A stretch of DNA of 40,866 nucleotides from Candidatus Poribacteria bacterium (lineage in GTDB: Bacteria; Poribacteria; WGA-4E; WGA-3G), in NCBI GenBank assembly GCA_003635305.1, contig PYJE01000112.1, positions 7,614-48,479 of the forward strand. The letters are read 5' to 3'. Position numbers and translations under genes: made by a program. This document shows positions 9,474 through 18,786 of the stretch, piece after piece. The notes below the pieces were generated by a model, which saw nothing but the letters and a program-made list of their open reading frames with translations, did not search any database and was not told the origin of the DNA. How positions within the stretch are numbered: the stretch's first letter is position 1; each line of letters begins with the position of its first letter.

Positions 9474-9743
9474 ATGCCGCGTTCTATCAAGAAGGGCCCT
9501 TACATCGATGCCAAACTGGCGAGGAAAATCGCGGTGATGGAGCAATCCGGCACGAAGCGGGTTATTCGCACCTGGTCGCGCCGTTCCACGGTGACACCGG
9601 AGTTGGTAGGACATACGCTCGCGATTTACAACGGGAAGAAGTTTTTTCCGGTGTATATTACGGAGAACATGGTAGGGCATAAGCTCGGGGAGTTCTCGCC
9701 GACGCGGACCTTCCGTTCTCACGCGGGTGGTTCAAGAAGGTAA
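9474..9743 (+). CDS. rpsS: 30S ribosomal protein S19 (uS19)
   Basis: Head protein contacting S13 and the A-site region; 89 residues. [15 protein letters not shown], then [16 protein letters not shown] and the C-terminal [15 protein letters not shown], are canonical. It starts 12 bases after rplB with AGGAGGGA upstream. A 78-base spacer to rplV follows. Confidence 0.97.
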   Translation: MPRSIKKGPYIDAKLARKIAVMEQSGTKRVIRTWSRRSTVTPELVGHTLAIYNGKKFFPVYITENMVGHKLGEFSPTRTFRSHAGGSRR

Positions 9744-9821
9744 CATTCGTCGATGCTCAGTCGTCTTTGTTTGTGGGAGGCTGAGTGTGTATCAACAATC
9801 GCTTTTGTTGGGAGAATACTG

Positions 9822-10175
9822 ATGGAAGCCAGAGCTAGGATTCGGAATGCGGCGGTTGCACCGCGGAAGGCCCGCCTCGTTGCCGCTCTTGTCCGCAATC
9901 AATACGTTGAGGATGCGTTAAGCCAGTTGCGGTTTACGCATAAGGCCGCGTCGCCTGTGATTTACCAGCTGATTCAATCGGCTTCTGCGAATGCGCAGTA
10001 CAAAGACCCGAGCGTGGATATATCCGATTTGTATGTCAAGGAGATTCGCGTTGATGAGGGTGTGACGCGGAAATGGATACGTCCCCGGGCACGGGGGATG
10101 GCGAACCGGATTTTGAAACGGCATAGCCATATCACCGTCGTTGTGGATGAGGAGAGTGAGGATGATGGTGAGTAA
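9822..10175 (+). CDS. rplV: 50S ribosomal protein L22 (uL22)
   Basis: Its beta-hairpin lines the exit tunnel near the macrolide site. From ATG 9822 the protein has 117 residues (MEARARIRNAAVAPRKARLV). The 140-residue ORF reaches back into spacer and is rejected; GGGAGAA precedes the ATG. The hairpin region KEIRVDEGVTRKWIRPRARGMANRI is intact, followed by HITVVV and a short acidic end. Confidence 0.95.
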   Translation: MEARARIRNAAVAPRKARLVAALVRNQYVEDALSQLRFTHKAASPVIYQLIQSASANAQYKDPSVDISDLYVKEIRVDEGVTRKWIRPRARGMANRILKRHSHITVVVDEESEDDGE

Positions 10176-10269
10176 CACGGTGCGCAGCCATCGCTACCGG
10201 CTGAGCCAAGACTCCCCTGCCTCTAACAGTGACAGCCGCAAACGGGACGCAGTCTGACAGGAGGTTTGC

Positions 10270-11127
10270 GTGGGACAAAAAACTCACCCGCGTGGATTAC
10301 GCTTAGGAATCATTGAGACGTGGGATTCAAAGTGGTATAGCGAACGCGACTATGCGCGATGGCTCCATGAAGATTTTCAGATTCAGGAGTTCGTCAAAAA
10401 GGAATTGGCGCGTGCAGGCATTTCACGCGTCGAAGTTGAACGTGTCGCAGACCGGTGTAGCATCAACATCCATACAGCCCGCCCCGGCATTGTCATCGGC
10501 CGCCGCGGTGTTGAGGCTGAGAAACTACAGGCCCTGTTGGAGAAACACATCGGGCGCCCGGTCCGGATTAACGTCTCTGAGATTAAACAACCGGATTTGG
10601 ATGCCCAACTTGTCTCCGAAGCAGTGGCGACACAACTGGAACGCCGCGCCCGGTTTAAACAGGTAATGCGCCGGAACATTCAGGTTTCGATGCAGGAAGG
10701 TGCCTTGGGCGTTAAAATCATGGTGAGTGGGCGGTTGGATGGCAACGAAATCGCCCGTTCCGAATCAAGCATTGAGGGACGCGTGCCACTGCACACCCTC
10801 CGCGCGAATGTGGACTACGGCTTTGCCGAGGCGAATACCACTTACGGCAAACTCGGTGTCAAGACGTGGATTTTCAAAGGCGAGATTATCGGGGTGCCGG
10901 ACAAGCTGAAAGGCGAGATTCCGACGCGTCGTGCAGGCCAGCGTGAGGACACCGGCGCACGCCGCCCCTCCCCGCGCTCCTCTCAGCCACCGCGTTCCCG
11001 GCGGGAATCGCGTTCCCGACAGCAAGGCGAACGTGGCCGCGGAAGAGGCGGCGGCGGACGCAGACGTTCACGCCGCGGCAGGGGCCAAGGGCAAGGACAG
11101 GGACACGGCCAGGGTGGGCGCAGTTAG
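10270..11127 (+). CDS. rpsC: 30S ribosomal protein S3 (uS3) with Arg/Gly-rich tail
   Basis: mRNA-entry-channel protein with helicase role. The GTG start follows AGGAGG. The first ~218 residues are standard: [14 protein letters not shown], a KH domain with IVIGRRG at 74-80, and the C-terminal domain motif [14 protein letters not shown]. Residues ~220-285 form an unusual low-complexity extension rich in Arg, Ser, Gly and Gln ([20 protein letters not shown], then GQ repeats). Many S3 proteins are 210-240 residues long, so about 50 are extra. The tail is probably disordered and RNA-binding, at the mRNA entry side; its role is unknown. Confidence 0.95.
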   Translation: MGQKTHPRGLRLGIIETWDSKWYSERDYARWLHEDFQIQEFVKKELARAGISRVEVERVADRCSINIHTARPGIVIGRRGVEAEKLQALLEKHIGRPVRINVSEIKQPDLDAQLVSEAVATQLERRARFKQVMRRNIQVSMQEGALGVKIMVSGRLDGNEIARSESSIEGRVPLHTLRANVDYGFAEANTTYGKLGVKTWIFKGEIIGVPDKLKGEIPTRRAGQREDTGARRPSPRSSQPPRSRRESRSRQQGERGRGRGGGGRRRSRRGRGQGQGQGHGQGGRS

Positions 11128-11161
11128 CCGCCCAGTTGTGAGCGAAAAGGAGTGATTCAAC

Positions 11162-11575
11162 ATGTTAATGCCGAAACGCGTGATGCACCGAAACGTGCAC
11201 CGCGGCAAACGCCGTGGCAAACCCCTGCGGGGTTCAAGCATTAGCTTCGGCGAGTACGGCTTGCAAGCGATGGAAGCTGGCTGGATAACGAGCAACCAGA
11301 TCGAATCTGCACGGATTGCGATTACCCGGTATGTTCGGCGTGGTGGTAAAGTTTGGATTAAAATTTTCCCGCACAAGCCGGTCAGCAAGAAACCTGCTGA
11401 AACGCGCATGGGCAGCGGTAAGAAGGGCCCACCCGAGTACTGGGTGGCTGTCGTCAAACCGGGCAGAATTCTGTATGAATTGAGCGGCGTTTCGCTTGAA
11501 GATGCAAAAGGGGCGATGAAACGTGCCGCCCACAAATTGCCAATCAAGACTAAGTTCGTTGCGCGCGATGCGTAG
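11162..11575 (+). CDS. rplP: 50S ribosomal protein L16 (uL16)
   Basis: Late-assembling protein near the A-site tRNA and 5S rRNA; 137 residues. [19 protein letters not shown], then [19 protein letters not shown] and [21 protein letters not shown], are conserved. Start ATG 11162 follows AAAGGAG. Standard position after rpsC. Confidence 0.97.
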   Translation: MLMPKRVMHRNVHRGKRRGKPLRGSSISFGEYGLQAMEAGWITSNQIESARIAITRYVRRGGKVWIKIFPHKPVSKKPAETRMGSGKKGPPEYWVAVVKPGRILYELSGVSLEDAKGAMKRAAHKLPIKTKFVARDA

Positions 11576-11630
11576 GCGAGGTTTGCGTTGTCCGAACGGG
11601 CCGCCGGGCTTGTTCGTTTTGGAGGAAGAG

Positions 11631-11840
11631 ATGAAAGCGGCTGAACTACGAAACAAGACGACTGAGGAATTGCAGTCGGAGCTGCAGTCTCTCAAGGAGA
11701 ATCTGTTTAACCAGCGATTCCGCAGTATCTTGGGACAGCTTGAGGACACAACGCGCATCGGTAAAATCCGAAAGGATATCGCGCGGGTTCAAACTGTCCT
11801 GCGGGCACGTGCTTCGGGGCTTGAGGGGCAGGGAGGATAG
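11631..11840 (+). CDS. rpmC: 50S ribosomal protein L29 (uL29)
   Basis: Small two-helix protein at the tunnel exit; 69 residues from ATG 11631 ([19 protein letters not shown]), after GGAGGAAGAG. The ORF-track start at 11523 overlaps rplP and is rejected. [30 protein letters not shown] is typical. Its stop overlaps the rpsQ start by one base. Confidence 0.93.
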   Translation: MKAAELRNKTTEELQSELQSLKENLFNQRFRSILGQLEDTTRIGKIRKDIARVQTVLRARASGLEGQGG

Positions 11841-12118
11841 TGTTGAACGAGGAAAGGCGTAGACATCGCAAGATGCGCACGGGCCGTGTCACTAGCAACA
11901 AGATGGATAAGACGGTTGCAGTGGCTCTGGTTCGGCGTTATCAACATCCCCTTTACAAAAAGGTGGTGCGGAAGACGAAGAAGATTCTGGCTCACGATGA
12001 GCGGAATAGTTGTAACGTCGGTGATGTGGTGCAGGTTATTGAAACGCGCCCGCTGAGTCGGCAGAAACGGTGGCGGGTTCAGGCGGTAGTAAGCGCAGTG
12101 CAACCCGCAAACGACTAA
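11840..12118 (+). CDS. rpsQ: 30S ribosomal protein S17 (uS17)
   Basis: Early 16S rRNA binder with an OB fold; up to 92 residues. The start is GTG 11840, overlapping the rpmC stop, or TTG 11843. GGAGG at 11832-11836 is better spaced for the TTG, so the true N-terminus may be one residue shorter. GRVTSNKMDKTVAVALVRR and HDE...VGDVVQVIETRPLS are diagnostic. Confidence 0.94.
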   Translation: MLNEERRRHRKMRTGRVTSNKMDKTVAVALVRRYQHPLYKKVVRKTKKILAHDERNSCNVGDVVQVIETRPLSRQKRWRVQAVVSAVQPAND

Positions 12119-12159
12119 TTGCGAAGAAAGGGTTTTCGTTCTGTCACCGGTGAGGTGCT

Positions 12160-12546
12160 GTGACGAAAAATACGGAGATGGTTCAATCACACACTCGATT
12201 AACCTGCGCGGATAACACCGGTGCGCGGAAACTGATGTGCATTAGCGTGCTCGGCGGCACACGTCGGCGTTATGCACGTGTCGGTGACGTTATCGTGGCG
12301 AGCATCAAGGAAGCAACACCGAATACGCAGGTGAAGGCGGGCGAAGTCGTCCGGGCTGTTGTCGTGCGCACCGCCAAAGAATATCGCCGTGCCGACGGTT
12401 CCTACATCAAATTCGATCAGAACGCGGCGGTGCTCATCGACCCGCAGAATCAGCCGCGCGGCACTCGCATTTTCGGGCCCGTCGCGCGCGAGTTGAGAGA
12501 GAAAGCGTTCACCCGAATCGTCTCGCTCGCGCCCGAAGTGATTTAG
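12160..12546 (+). CDS. rplN: 50S ribosomal protein L14 (uL14)
   Basis: Contacts 16S rRNA in an intersubunit bridge. The family normally has 122 residues beginning M(I/V)Q, which matches ATG 12178 ([17 protein letters not shown]). That ATG has no spaced binding site, whereas GTG 12160 has GAGG about 4 bases upstream and would add six residues. The GTG is annotated here; either is possible. [27 protein letters not shown] and [14 protein letters not shown] are conserved. Confidence 0.93.
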   Translation: MTKNTEMVQSHTRLTCADNTGARKLMCISVLGGTRRRYARVGDVIVASIKEATPNTQVKAGEVVRAVVVRTAKEYRRADGSYIKFDQNAAVLIDPQNQPRGTRIFGPVARELREKAFTRIVSLAPEVI

Positions 12547-12556
12547 GAGGACAATT

Positions 12557-12790
12557 GTGGCACAGAGAAAACTGCATATCAAAAAAGATGATATGGTGCT
12601 CGTCCTCAGCGGCAAAAATAGAGGCGAGCGCGGCGTGGTTTTGGAAGTGTTTCCAGAGAAAAACCGGGCCATCGTTGAGGGCATCCACATGATTAAACGG
12701 CATCTCCGTCCCAGCCAGATGGGGCAGGGTGGCGTTGTGGAACGCGAAGGCACCATTCATGTTTCTAACCTCAAGAAGGTTGAAAGTTAG
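12557..12790 (+). CDS. rplX: 50S ribosomal protein L24 (uL24), short form
   Basis: Assembly-initiating 23S rRNA binder with a KOW motif (LVLSGKNRGERGVVLEVFPEKNRAIVEG). It starts with GTG after AGGAGGACAATT. The protein ends after VSNLKKVES at 77 residues, whereas most bacterial L24 have about 100-105. The C-terminal part that usually continues after the VSN motif is missing. I saw no convincing continuation in another frame across the 86-base spacer, so this looks like a natural short form. Confidence 0.92.
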   Translation: MAQRKLHIKKDDMVLVLSGKNRGERGVVLEVFPEKNRAIVEGIHMIKRHLRPSQMGQGGVVEREGTIHVSNLKKVES

Positions 12791-12876
12791 GGGCTTTCGG
12801 CGGCGCGGCATCGGACGCATCTCGGCGGAGATGCACCGCTTCAACCCGATAATGGAAACGTAGAGGATAAAGGCTG

Positions 12877-13416
12877 ATGAGCCCATTTAAAGCATTTTAT
12901 CAGACGGAAGTCGTCCCGGCATTGCAAAAGCATTTTGGCTACGCAAACGTGATGCAGATTCCGAAACTGGACAAAATCGCGCTGAACATCGGTGTCGGCG
13001 AGGCAATTCAGAACCCGAAGGCATTGGAAGATGCTGTCGAAGAATTGACGCTGATTGCCGGACAGCGCGCCATCATCACGCATGCCAAAAAGTCTGTCTC
13101 TGCCTTTAAAGTCAGAACAGGCATGGCAATCGGCTGCAAAGTTACCTTAAGACAGCAGCGGATGTATGAGTTTTTCAACCGGCTGGTGAACGTTGTTCTG
13201 CCGCAGATTCGGGACTTCCGCGGTGTCTCGCCGGACGCTTTTGATGGCCGGGGGAACTACTCCCTGGGCCTTACGGAACAACTCATCTTCCCGGAAATTG
13301 ACTATGACCGGGTGAATGATATCCGCGGCTTGAATGTAACCGTTGTTACCACCGCTGCTACCGACGAAGAGGGGCGCGAGTTGCTAAGGTTACTAGGCAT
13401 GCCGTTCCGACGCTAA
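12877..13416 (+). CDS. rplE: 50S ribosomal protein L5 (uL5)
   Basis: 5S rRNA-binding protein of the central protuberance; 179 residues. [56 protein letters not shown] and [15 protein letters not shown] are all canonical. AGAGGATAAAGG precedes the ATG. It starts 86 bases after rplX. Confidence 0.97.
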   Translation: MSPFKAFYQTEVVPALQKHFGYANVMQIPKLDKIALNIGVGEAIQNPKALEDAVEELTLIAGQRAIITHAKKSVSAFKVRTGMAIGCKVTLRQQRMYEFFNRLVNVVLPQIRDFRGVSPDAFDGRGNYSLGLTEQLIFPEIDYDRVNDIRGLNVTVVTTAATDEEGRELLRLLGMPFRR

Positions 13417-13435
13417 CTGAAAAGGAGAATCTGAA

Positions 13436-13621
13436 TTGGCAAGCAAATCTTGGATTGCCAGGCAGCAGAGAACACCGCGGTTTAGCACGCGCGCCTACAG
13501 CCGCTGCAAGAGTTGCGGCAGGGCCCGCGGTTACCTGCGGAAGTTTGAGATGTGTCGTATCTGTTTCCGCCTGAACGCCCGCGCCGGCAAAATCCCCGGT
13601 GTCCGAAAGGCGAGTTGGTAG
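13436..13621 (+). CDS. rpsN: 30S ribosomal protein S14, zinc-binding type (uS14)
   Basis: Head protein, short zinc-ribbon (C+) form of 61 residues. Two CxxC pairs (CKSC and CRIC) are separated by 12 residues. The start is TTG 13436, with AAAGGAG about 8 bases upstream. S4 and L36 in this operon are also zinc-binding forms, so the ribosome here uses the C+ set. Confidence 0.95.
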   Translation: MASKSWIARQQRTPRFSTRAYSRCKSCGRARGYLRKFEMCRICFRLNARAGKIPGVRKASW

Positions 13622-13633
13622 AAACGCGCGACA

Positions 13634-13674
13634 GCGCAGCCGCTACCGATGCGACACTACCTATCGGGCTGCGC
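13634..13674 (+). promoter_or_regulatory. Hairpin in the rpsN-rpsH spacer
   Basis: GCGCAGCC (13634-13641) pairs perfectly with GGCTGCGC (13667-13674). An inner CCGAT/ATCGG pair offers an extension or competing stem. It lies about 30 bases upstream of rpsH with no T-run, so it is not a terminator. In enterobacteria S8 regulates the spc operon by binding an rplE-proximal hairpin; a comparable role is speculative. Confidence 0.45.
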
Positions 13675-13703
13675 GTGTATCCACGAAATAAGGAGAATCT
13701 TTC

Positions 13704-14105
13704 ATGTCGATGACCGATCCGATTGCAGATATGTTAACCCGTATCCGCAATGCCAACATGGCGGGACATGAACGCGTTGAAATCCCTTCCTCCAAAGTCA
13801 AGGCGGAAATTGCCCGCATCTTGTCTGAAGAAGGGTTTGTCAACAATTACCGTTTAATTGATGATGGCAAACAGGGGATTTTAAGAATCTACTTGAAATA
13901 CGGTAACACGAAAAAGGAGAAGGTTATCACGAACCTCAAGCGGATTAGCAAACCGGGCCGGCGTGTCTACGTCAAGTCCGATAATTTGCCGCGGGTTTAC
14001 GGTGACCTCGGCGTGGCTATCTTATCAACGTCACAGGGGTTGAAAACGTCACCGCAGTGCCGAAGTGCCAAGATCGGCGGTGAAGTCCTCTGCTATGTCT
14101 GGTAG
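13704..14105 (+). CDS. rpsH: 30S ribosomal protein S8 (uS8)
   Basis: Central-domain 16S rRNA binder; 133 residues. [27 protein letters not shown] and the C-terminal GGEVLCYVW are diagnostic. AAGGAGAATCTTTC precedes the ATG. It is in the standard spc order. Confidence 0.97.
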   Translation: MSMTDPIADMLTRIRNANMAGHERVEIPSSKVKAEIARILSEEGFVNNYRLIDDGKQGILRIYLKYGNTKKEKVITNLKRISKPGRRVYVKSDNLPRVYGDLGVAILSTSQGLKTSPQCRSAKIGGEVLCYVW

Positions 14106-14174
14106 GACGAGTCGCGTGCTGGGTTCCGCGAGCGAACGAGAATTCGGCTAGCGGATTGAATTGGGAGAAAACGC

Positions 14175-14741
14175 ATGTCACGCATTGGACAAAAACCGAT
14201 TCCGATTCCGAATAAAGTGCAGGTAGTTTTAAACAAAAACGACGTGCACGTTGAAGGGCCGAAAGGGCACCTTGATTGGAGGCTGCCGCTCGGAATCGAT
14301 GTGACGCTTGAGGAAAACGTCATAACCGTCCAAAGGACGAGTGATCAGAAACAACACAGGGCACTGCATGGATTGGCCCGAAGCCTTATCGCCAATATGG
14401 TGACAGGGGTTTCCGAGGGCTTTGAGAAGAAGCTCCGGGTAGTCGGCACGGGTTATCGGGCTGAAGTCAACCGGCAGAAAGTTTTGGTGCTGGATGTCGG
14501 GTATTCGCATTCCGTGTCTTATTCGCCGCCTGCGGGGATAACGCTCAGTGTTGAGGCTACAGAGACGGTGGATGGGCAGACGCACACGCCGATTCTGGTG
14601 AGTGGCATTGATAAGCAACTCGTCGGACAGGTAGCGGCTTCTATCCGCCAGATTAAGAAGCCTGAAATCTACAAACCGTGTAAAGGCATTCGCTACGATG
14701 GCGAACGCGTTCGGGATAAAGAAGGGAAGGCTGCGACGTAA
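14175..14741 (+). CDS. rplF: 50S ribosomal protein L6 (uL6)
   Basis: Two-repeat protein near the sarcin-ricin loop; 188 residues, a few longer than average at the C-terminus. [29 protein letters not shown] and the C-terminal [17 protein letters not shown] are canonical. GGGAGAA precedes the ATG. The stop is 1 base before the rplR start. Confidence 0.97.
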   Translation: MSRIGQKPIPIPNKVQVVLNKNDVHVEGPKGHLDWRLPLGIDVTLEENVITVQRTSDQKQHRALHGLARSLIANMVTGVSEGFEKKLRVVGTGYRAEVNRQKVLVLDVGYSHSVSYSPPAGITLSVEATETVDGQTHTPILVSGIDKQLVGQVAASIRQIKKPEIYKPCKGIRYDGERVRDKEGKAAT

Positions 14742-14742
14742 T

Positions 14743-15120
14743 ATGGAAGCGACGAAAAAGAAGCGCGCAAGTCATGCCAGGCGCCGAAGACGCATCCGCC
14801 GGAAGGTCAGCGGCAGCGGCCAACGACCGAGGCTCTCTGTGTTTCGGAGCCTGAAACATATCTATGCGCAGATTATTAACGATGAACTCGGTGAGACGCT
14901 AGTAGAAGCCTCCAGTTTGTCGCCGGAGTTGAAGACGACGCTCGGTGGTAGTGGTGGCGGCGGCAATGTGGCGGCGGCGCGGCAGGTAGGCGCGCTCATC
15001 GCGCAGAAAGCCAAGCAGCACAATATTGACGTAGTTGTCTTTGACCGGGGCGGCCATCTCTACCATGGGCGCGTGAAGGCACTCGCCGAAGCCGCCAAAG
15101 AGGGTGGACTCAAGTTCTAG
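14743..15120 (+). CDS. rplR: 50S ribosomal protein L18 (uL18)
   Basis: 5S rRNA-binding protein; 125 residues from ATG 14743. The track start at 14698 overlaps rplF and is rejected. A basic N-terminus ([14 protein letters not shown]) leads into [20 protein letters not shown] and [27 protein letters not shown] small Gly-rich insert ([10 protein letters not shown]) sits where most homologues have a short turn. No strong binding site is seen, so translation may be coupled to rplF. Confidence 0.95.
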   Translation: MEATKKKRASHARRRRRIRRKVSGSGQRPRLSVFRSLKHIYAQIINDELGETLVEASSLSPELKTTLGGSGGGGNVAAARQVGALIAQKAKQHNIDVVVFDRGGHLYHGRVKALAEAAKEGGLKF

Positions 15121-15162
15121 CCGCCCCACAGTTGCGCAACGCGCAGTGGCAAGGAGAATTTT

Positions 15163-15675
15163 TTGCTGAGAGATAAAATTAACCCTGATGAATTTGAATT
15201 TGAGGAGCGCGCCATCGCAATCAACCGCGTTATGCGTGTCGGCAAAGGGCGACGGACCCCGAGTTTTAACACGCTTTCGGTTGTCGGCAATCGTGATGGC
15301 ATCGTCGGTATCGGGTTTGGCAGCGCGAGTGAGGTGGCAGGGGCTATTCAGAAAAGCCTCGCCGATGCGCGGAAAAACCTGATTCGGGTGCCGCTCGTTG
15401 AAGGCACGCTCCCACACGAAATCATCAGCGAATTCAAATCCGCCAAAGTTTTGCTGAAACCGGCTAGCCCCGGCACCGGCATTATCGCCGGACACGCTAC
15501 GCGCGCTATCTTGGAATTTGCAGGTGTCCGAGACGCGCTGACGAAGTGTCTTTCCTCGCGGAACGTGAAAAACATCGCCGAAGCCACCATGCTGGGGTTG
15601 AAAAACCTCAAAGATGTGAACGAAGTGGCACGGCTCCGTGGCAAGACCGTGGAGGAATTGCTGCACAAAAAGTAG
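15163..15675 (+). CDS. rpsE: 30S ribosomal protein S5 (uS5)
   Basis: mRNA-entry and fidelity protein; 170 residues with a TTG start after AAGGAG (7-base spacing). The S5 motif is INRVMRVGKGRRTPSFNTLSVVGN; where E. coli has [24 protein letters not shown], the loop reads GKGRRTPSF. GHATRAILEFAGV..ALTK and NVKNIAEATMLGLKNL follow. rpmD (L30) normally comes next but is missing. Confidence 0.95.
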   Translation: MLRDKINPDEFEFEERAIAINRVMRVGKGRRTPSFNTLSVVGNRDGIVGIGFGSASEVAGAIQKSLADARKNLIRVPLVEGTLPHEIISEFKSAKVLLKPASPGTGIIAGHATRAILEFAGVRDALTKCLSSRNVKNIAEATMLGLKNLKDVNEVARLRGKTVEELLHKK

Positions 15676-15813
15676 CCTGTCTCTGCACGGCGATGTTTCG
15701 GCGGTTACGTGATGCCCCTCGGCCAGCGCGGGGCGATTCACGCACAGATTCAGAAGCCCTCTAACCGTAATTTATTCAGACACAGGCGTTTTACGTCTAT
15801 GGAGTGAATCTTG
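15676..15813 (+). other. Spacer where rpmD (L30) is usually found
   Basis: This 138-base gap between rpsE and rplO contains no L30-like reading frame in any plus-strand frame that I could see. A short CCCC...GGGG inverted repeat (about 15716-15735) is the only structure. L30 is also absent from some other bacterial lineages. Confidence 0.6.
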
Positions 15814-16260
15814 ATGAAATTGAATGAACTCAAGCCCGCGCCCGGAGCGAGGCGTGCCCGAAAGCGAGTCGGCCGAGGCAATGCATCCGGCCGGGGCGGC
15901 ACCTGCGGCCGCGGGCATAAGGGGCAAAAATCCCGTTCCGGTGGTTCTATCCCGGCATGGTTTGAAGGGGGACAGATGCCGCTAGTGCGGCGGCTCCCCA
16001 AGCGCGGGCCGCGAAGAACCGCCCACAAACGATTGGCATACGATGTCGTCAACGTTGAAACCCTTAACCGATTTGAGGCGGAAGACGTTGTGAATCCTGC
16101 CACGCTGCGGCAGAAGGGCATCGTCAAACGAAAAAACGCGCTAATAAAGATACTGGGAGAGGGTGAGCTCGAAAAACGGCTGAACGTCCAAGCCCATCGC
16201 TTCTCAAAAACGGCTATTGAGAAGATCGAGTCACAAGGCGGCACGGCTGAGGTGATTTAA
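15814..16260 (+). CDS. rplO: 50S ribosomal protein L15 (uL15)
   Basis: Late-assembly 50S protein; 148 residues from ATG 15814. The preceding TTG 15811 is an alternative; GGAG at 15801-15804 fits the ATG. The Gly/Arg-rich N-terminus (KRVGRGNASGRGGTCGRGHKGQKSRSGG) and the GGQMPLVRRLPKRG motif are typical. The stop directly abuts the secY GTG. Confidence 0.96.
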   Translation: MKLNELKPAPGARRARKRVGRGNASGRGGTCGRGHKGQKSRSGGSIPAWFEGGQMPLVRRLPKRGPRRTAHKRLAYDVVNVETLNRFEAEDVVNPATLRQKGIVKRKNALIKILGEGELEKRLNVQAHRFSKTAIEKIESQGGTAEVI

Positions 16261-17592
16261 GTGATTAAGGCATTTCAAAACGCTCTCAAAATCCCGGAAT
16301 TGCGGCAGCGCATCATTTTTACGGCGTTGTTTTTGATTGTGTATCGCCTCGGTGCCCACATCACACTCCCCGGTATTGATGACCAGGCGTTGGAAGCATT
16401 TTTCCGGCAGCTTATGGAACGCGGCGGAAACGTCATCGGCTTCATTGACTTGTTCTCCGGCGGTGCTTTCAGCCAAATGACGATTTTCGCGCTCGGCATC
16501 CAGCCGTATATCAGTGCCTCAATCATCATGCAGCTCCTCGCTGTCATCGTGCCGTCCTTGGAGAAACTCTCTAAGGAGCCCGATGGCAGGAAGAAGATTA
16601 CGCAGTACACCCGCTACGGCACAGTCATCCTGAGTCTCATTCAGGGGATAACGATTAGCATCGTTTTGCGGAATCCGGGGCAAATCACTGGACAGGCAGA
16701 ACAGGTGGTGACGAACCCAGACCTCTGGTGGCACTTTTTGGTAGTCCTCACCTTGACGGCTGGCACCTCTTTTGTGATGTGGCTCGGCGAACAGATTACG
16801 GAGCGCGGCATCGGCAACGGCATCTCGCTGATTATTACCGTCGGTATCATCGCCGGATTGCCGGGGGGCATCACGACTGTCTTCAACAATCTGTTCTCCA
16901 ATCCGAGTTTCGGGATTCCACAGCTTGTGCTCCTGACAGGACTTGTCATTGTCGCAGTGATGGGGACTGTCTTTATCACGCTCTCTGTCCGCAGGATTCC
17001 GGTGCAATATGGACGGCAGATTCGTGGCAGGAGAGTGTTCGGTGGACAGACGACGCATCTCCCACTCCGTGTGAACGCCGCGGGCATGATTCCGATTATT
17101 TTCGCCGTGACGTTAATTCAGTTTCCGACGACTGTCCTCAACTTTTTGCCGCGTGATTGGGGATGGGTAGTCGGTGCGAGCGCGCTTTTTAGTCCTGGCT
17201 CGCCGTTATATCTGATTGTTTACGCGCTGCTGATTGTTGGGTTCACCTATTTCTACACGGCGGTGCAAATCAACCCGGTTCAGATGGCGGAGGATTTGCA
17301 GAAATATGGGGGCTTTATTCCCGGCATTCGTCCGGGCAGGCAGACGGCGGATTACATCAACACGACGCTGACGCGCATCACGCTTCCGGGCGCGCTATTC
17401 CTCGCGGCTATCGCCGTGATTCCGATTATCATCACGAGCCGTTTGGGTATCGGCAACATGGTGGAAGGTGCCTCCGTTTTGATTGTTGTCGGTGTGGTGT
17501 TGGATACGATGTCGCAGATTGAATCCTATTTGACGACGCGCCACTACGAAGGGTTCCTCAAGGATCGGAAGCTCCGGAACCGGCGGCGATAA
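16261..17592 (+). CDS. secY: Protein translocase subunit SecY
   Basis: Pore-forming subunit of the SecYEG channel in the inner membrane; 443 residues and ten predicted membrane helices. The N-terminus ([27 protein letters not shown]) and [29 protein letters not shown] are hallmark segments. The cytosolic loop [17 protein letters not shown] follows, and [19 protein letters not shown] lies near the C-terminus. It starts with GTG immediately after the rplO stop, implying translational coupling. adk, map and infA, which often follow secY, are not here. Confidence 0.97.
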   Translation: MIKAFQNALKIPELRQRIIFTALFLIVYRLGAHITLPGIDDQALEAFFRQLMERGGNVIGFIDLFSGGAFSQMTIFALGIQPYISASIIMQLLAVIVPSLEKLSKEPDGRKKITQYTRYGTVILSLIQGITISIVLRNPGQITGQAEQVVTNPDLWWHFLVVLTLTAGTSFVMWLGEQITERGIGNGISLIITVGIIAGLPGGITTVFNNLFSNPSFGIPQLVLLTGLVIVAVMGTVFITLSVRRIPVQYGRQIRGRRVFGGQTTHLPLRVNAAGMIPIIFAVTLIQFPTTVLNFLPRDWGWVVGASALFSPGSPLYLIVYALLIVGFTYFYTAVQINPVQMAEDLQKYGGFIPGIRPGRQTADYINTTLTRITLPGALFLAAIAVIPIIITSRLGIGNMVEGASVLIVVGVVLDTMSQIESYLTTRHYEGFLKDRKLRNRRR

Positions 17593-17605
17593 ATGGAGAA
17601 GAGAC

Positions 17606-17722
17606 ATGAAAGTCAGACCATCTGTTAAGAAGATGTGTAACCGATGTAAGGTTATTAAGCGCAAAGGGGTTATCCGCGTGATTTGTCCTGCTAACCCGAA
17701 GCACAAACAGCGGCAGGGTTAA
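17606..17722 (+). CDS. rpmJ: 50S ribosomal protein L36 (bL36), zinc form
   Basis: 38-residue protein too short for the ORF track. It begins [11 protein letters not shown] and shows the zinc ligands C11, C14, C27 and H33 (CNRC...CPANPKH). GGAGAAGAGAC precedes the ATG. It lies 13 bases after secY and 27 before rpsM. It binds 23S rRNA near the base of the L7/L12 stalk in the mature 50S. Confidence 0.95.
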   Translation: MKVRPSVKKMCNRCKVIKRKGVIRVICPANPKHKQRQG

Positions 17723-17749
17723 TCCCGCTGCGCGAGGAGGAGGAAAACC

Positions 17750-18145
17750 ATGGCAAGGATTGCAGGCGTAGATCTGCCGCGGAACAAACGGGTAGATATC
17801 GCACTTACGGCGATTTACGGCATTGGCCGTTATACTGCATCGCAGATTGTCAACGATTTGGAGATCGATCCGGCGACGAAGGTGGATAGCCTTGCGGAGA
17901 ACGAGGTGAACCAGATTCGGACGAAGATCACCCGGGATTACAAGGTTGAGGGTGACTTGCGCCGCGAGGTAGATCAGAACATTAAGCGGCTGATGGATGT
18001 GAACAGTTATCGTGGTTTGCGTCACCGCCGGCAGTTGCCGGTTCGCGGCCAGCGCACCAATACGAACGCTCGGACGCGTAAAGGCAAGGCGCGCACGATT
18101 TCCGTCGGCAGGAAGGCGAAAGAGGCGGCACGCAAGGGCGGCTAA
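17750..18145 (+). CDS. rpsM: 30S ribosomal protein S13 (uS13)
   Basis: Head protein forming an intersubunit bridge with L5; 131 residues. [26 protein letters not shown], then [26 protein letters not shown], are canonical. GAGGAGGAGG precedes the ATG. Confidence 0.97.
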   Translation: MARIAGVDLPRNKRVDIALTAIYGIGRYTASQIVNDLEIDPATKVDSLAENEVNQIRTKITRDYKVEGDLRREVDQNIKRLMDVNSYRGLRHRRQLPVRGQRTNTNARTRKGKARTISVGRKAKEAARKGG

Positions 18146-18157
18146 TTTTGCGCGGCT

Positions 18158-18245
18158 GTGTGGCTCGATTGCATGTCCATTTGGGCCACGCGGCATATCT
18201 GGTACCGAATTCATTTCTGTGGTTTGGAGTCGCCTGATTCCAAAC
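18158..18245 (+). promoter_or_regulatory. Structured rpsM-rpsK spacer with two hairpins
   Basis: The 192-base spacer is unusually long for the alpha block. GTGTGGC (18158-18164) pairs with GCCACGC (18185-18191). GTTTGGAGTC (18222-18231) pairs with GATTCCAAAC (18236-18245) around a GCCT loop; each stem has one G-U pair. No T-tract follows. In other bacteria S4 represses its operon by binding a structured leader, so this is a candidate regulatory RNA, by inference only. Confidence 0.5.
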
Positions 18246-18337
18246 GGGACAAGAGCGTTTGGAGGATGGACAGGTTTGTAGGATTCAGATGCTCTGGTTT
18301 CGCTACAGACACGATTGGTATTAAAGGAGAAACGGTT

Positions 18338-18709
18338 TTGCGTGGAAGAAGAAGAGAACGCAAGAACGTGCCTGAGGGTATCGCCCATATCCAGGCTACC
18401 TTCAATAACACGATTATCACGATTACGGATTTAAACGGGAACACCGTCGCTTGGGCGAATGCGGGGATGACGTTCACGGGTTCGCGGAAGTCTACGCCGT
18501 TTGCGGCGCAGCAGACTGCGGAGTCTTGCGCGCGTCGAGCGATGGACCACGGTATGAAGCGCGTTGAAGTGCGAGTCAAAGGGCCGGGTTCTGGCCGTGA
18601 GTCCTCTATCCGCGCGCTCGCGCAATCGGGGTTGCAGATTACGGCGATGAAGGACGTGACACCTATCCCACACAACGGCTGTCGTCCCCCGAAGAGACGG
18701 CGCGTTTAA
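18338..18709 (+). CDS. rpsK: 30S ribosomal protein S11 (uS11)
   Basis: Platform protein near the E-site mRNA; 123 residues from TTG 18338, with AAGGAG 8 bases upstream. The 183-residue ORF runs back into the structured spacer and is rejected. [41 protein letters not shown] and the C-terminal [13 protein letters not shown] are diagnostic. Confidence 0.95.
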   Translation: MRGRRRERKNVPEGIAHIQATFNNTIITITDLNGNTVAWANAGMTFTGSRKSTPFAAQQTAESCARRAMDHGMKRVEVRVKGPGSGRESSIRALAQSGLQITAMKDVTPIPHNGCRPPKRRRV

Positions 18710-18786
18710 GTTTCGGGACGGACGCAAATGCCATCATTCGCCGTTCGTTCTGTGGAAGTCCTAACCTTGTTGATAGCGAGGGAGCA

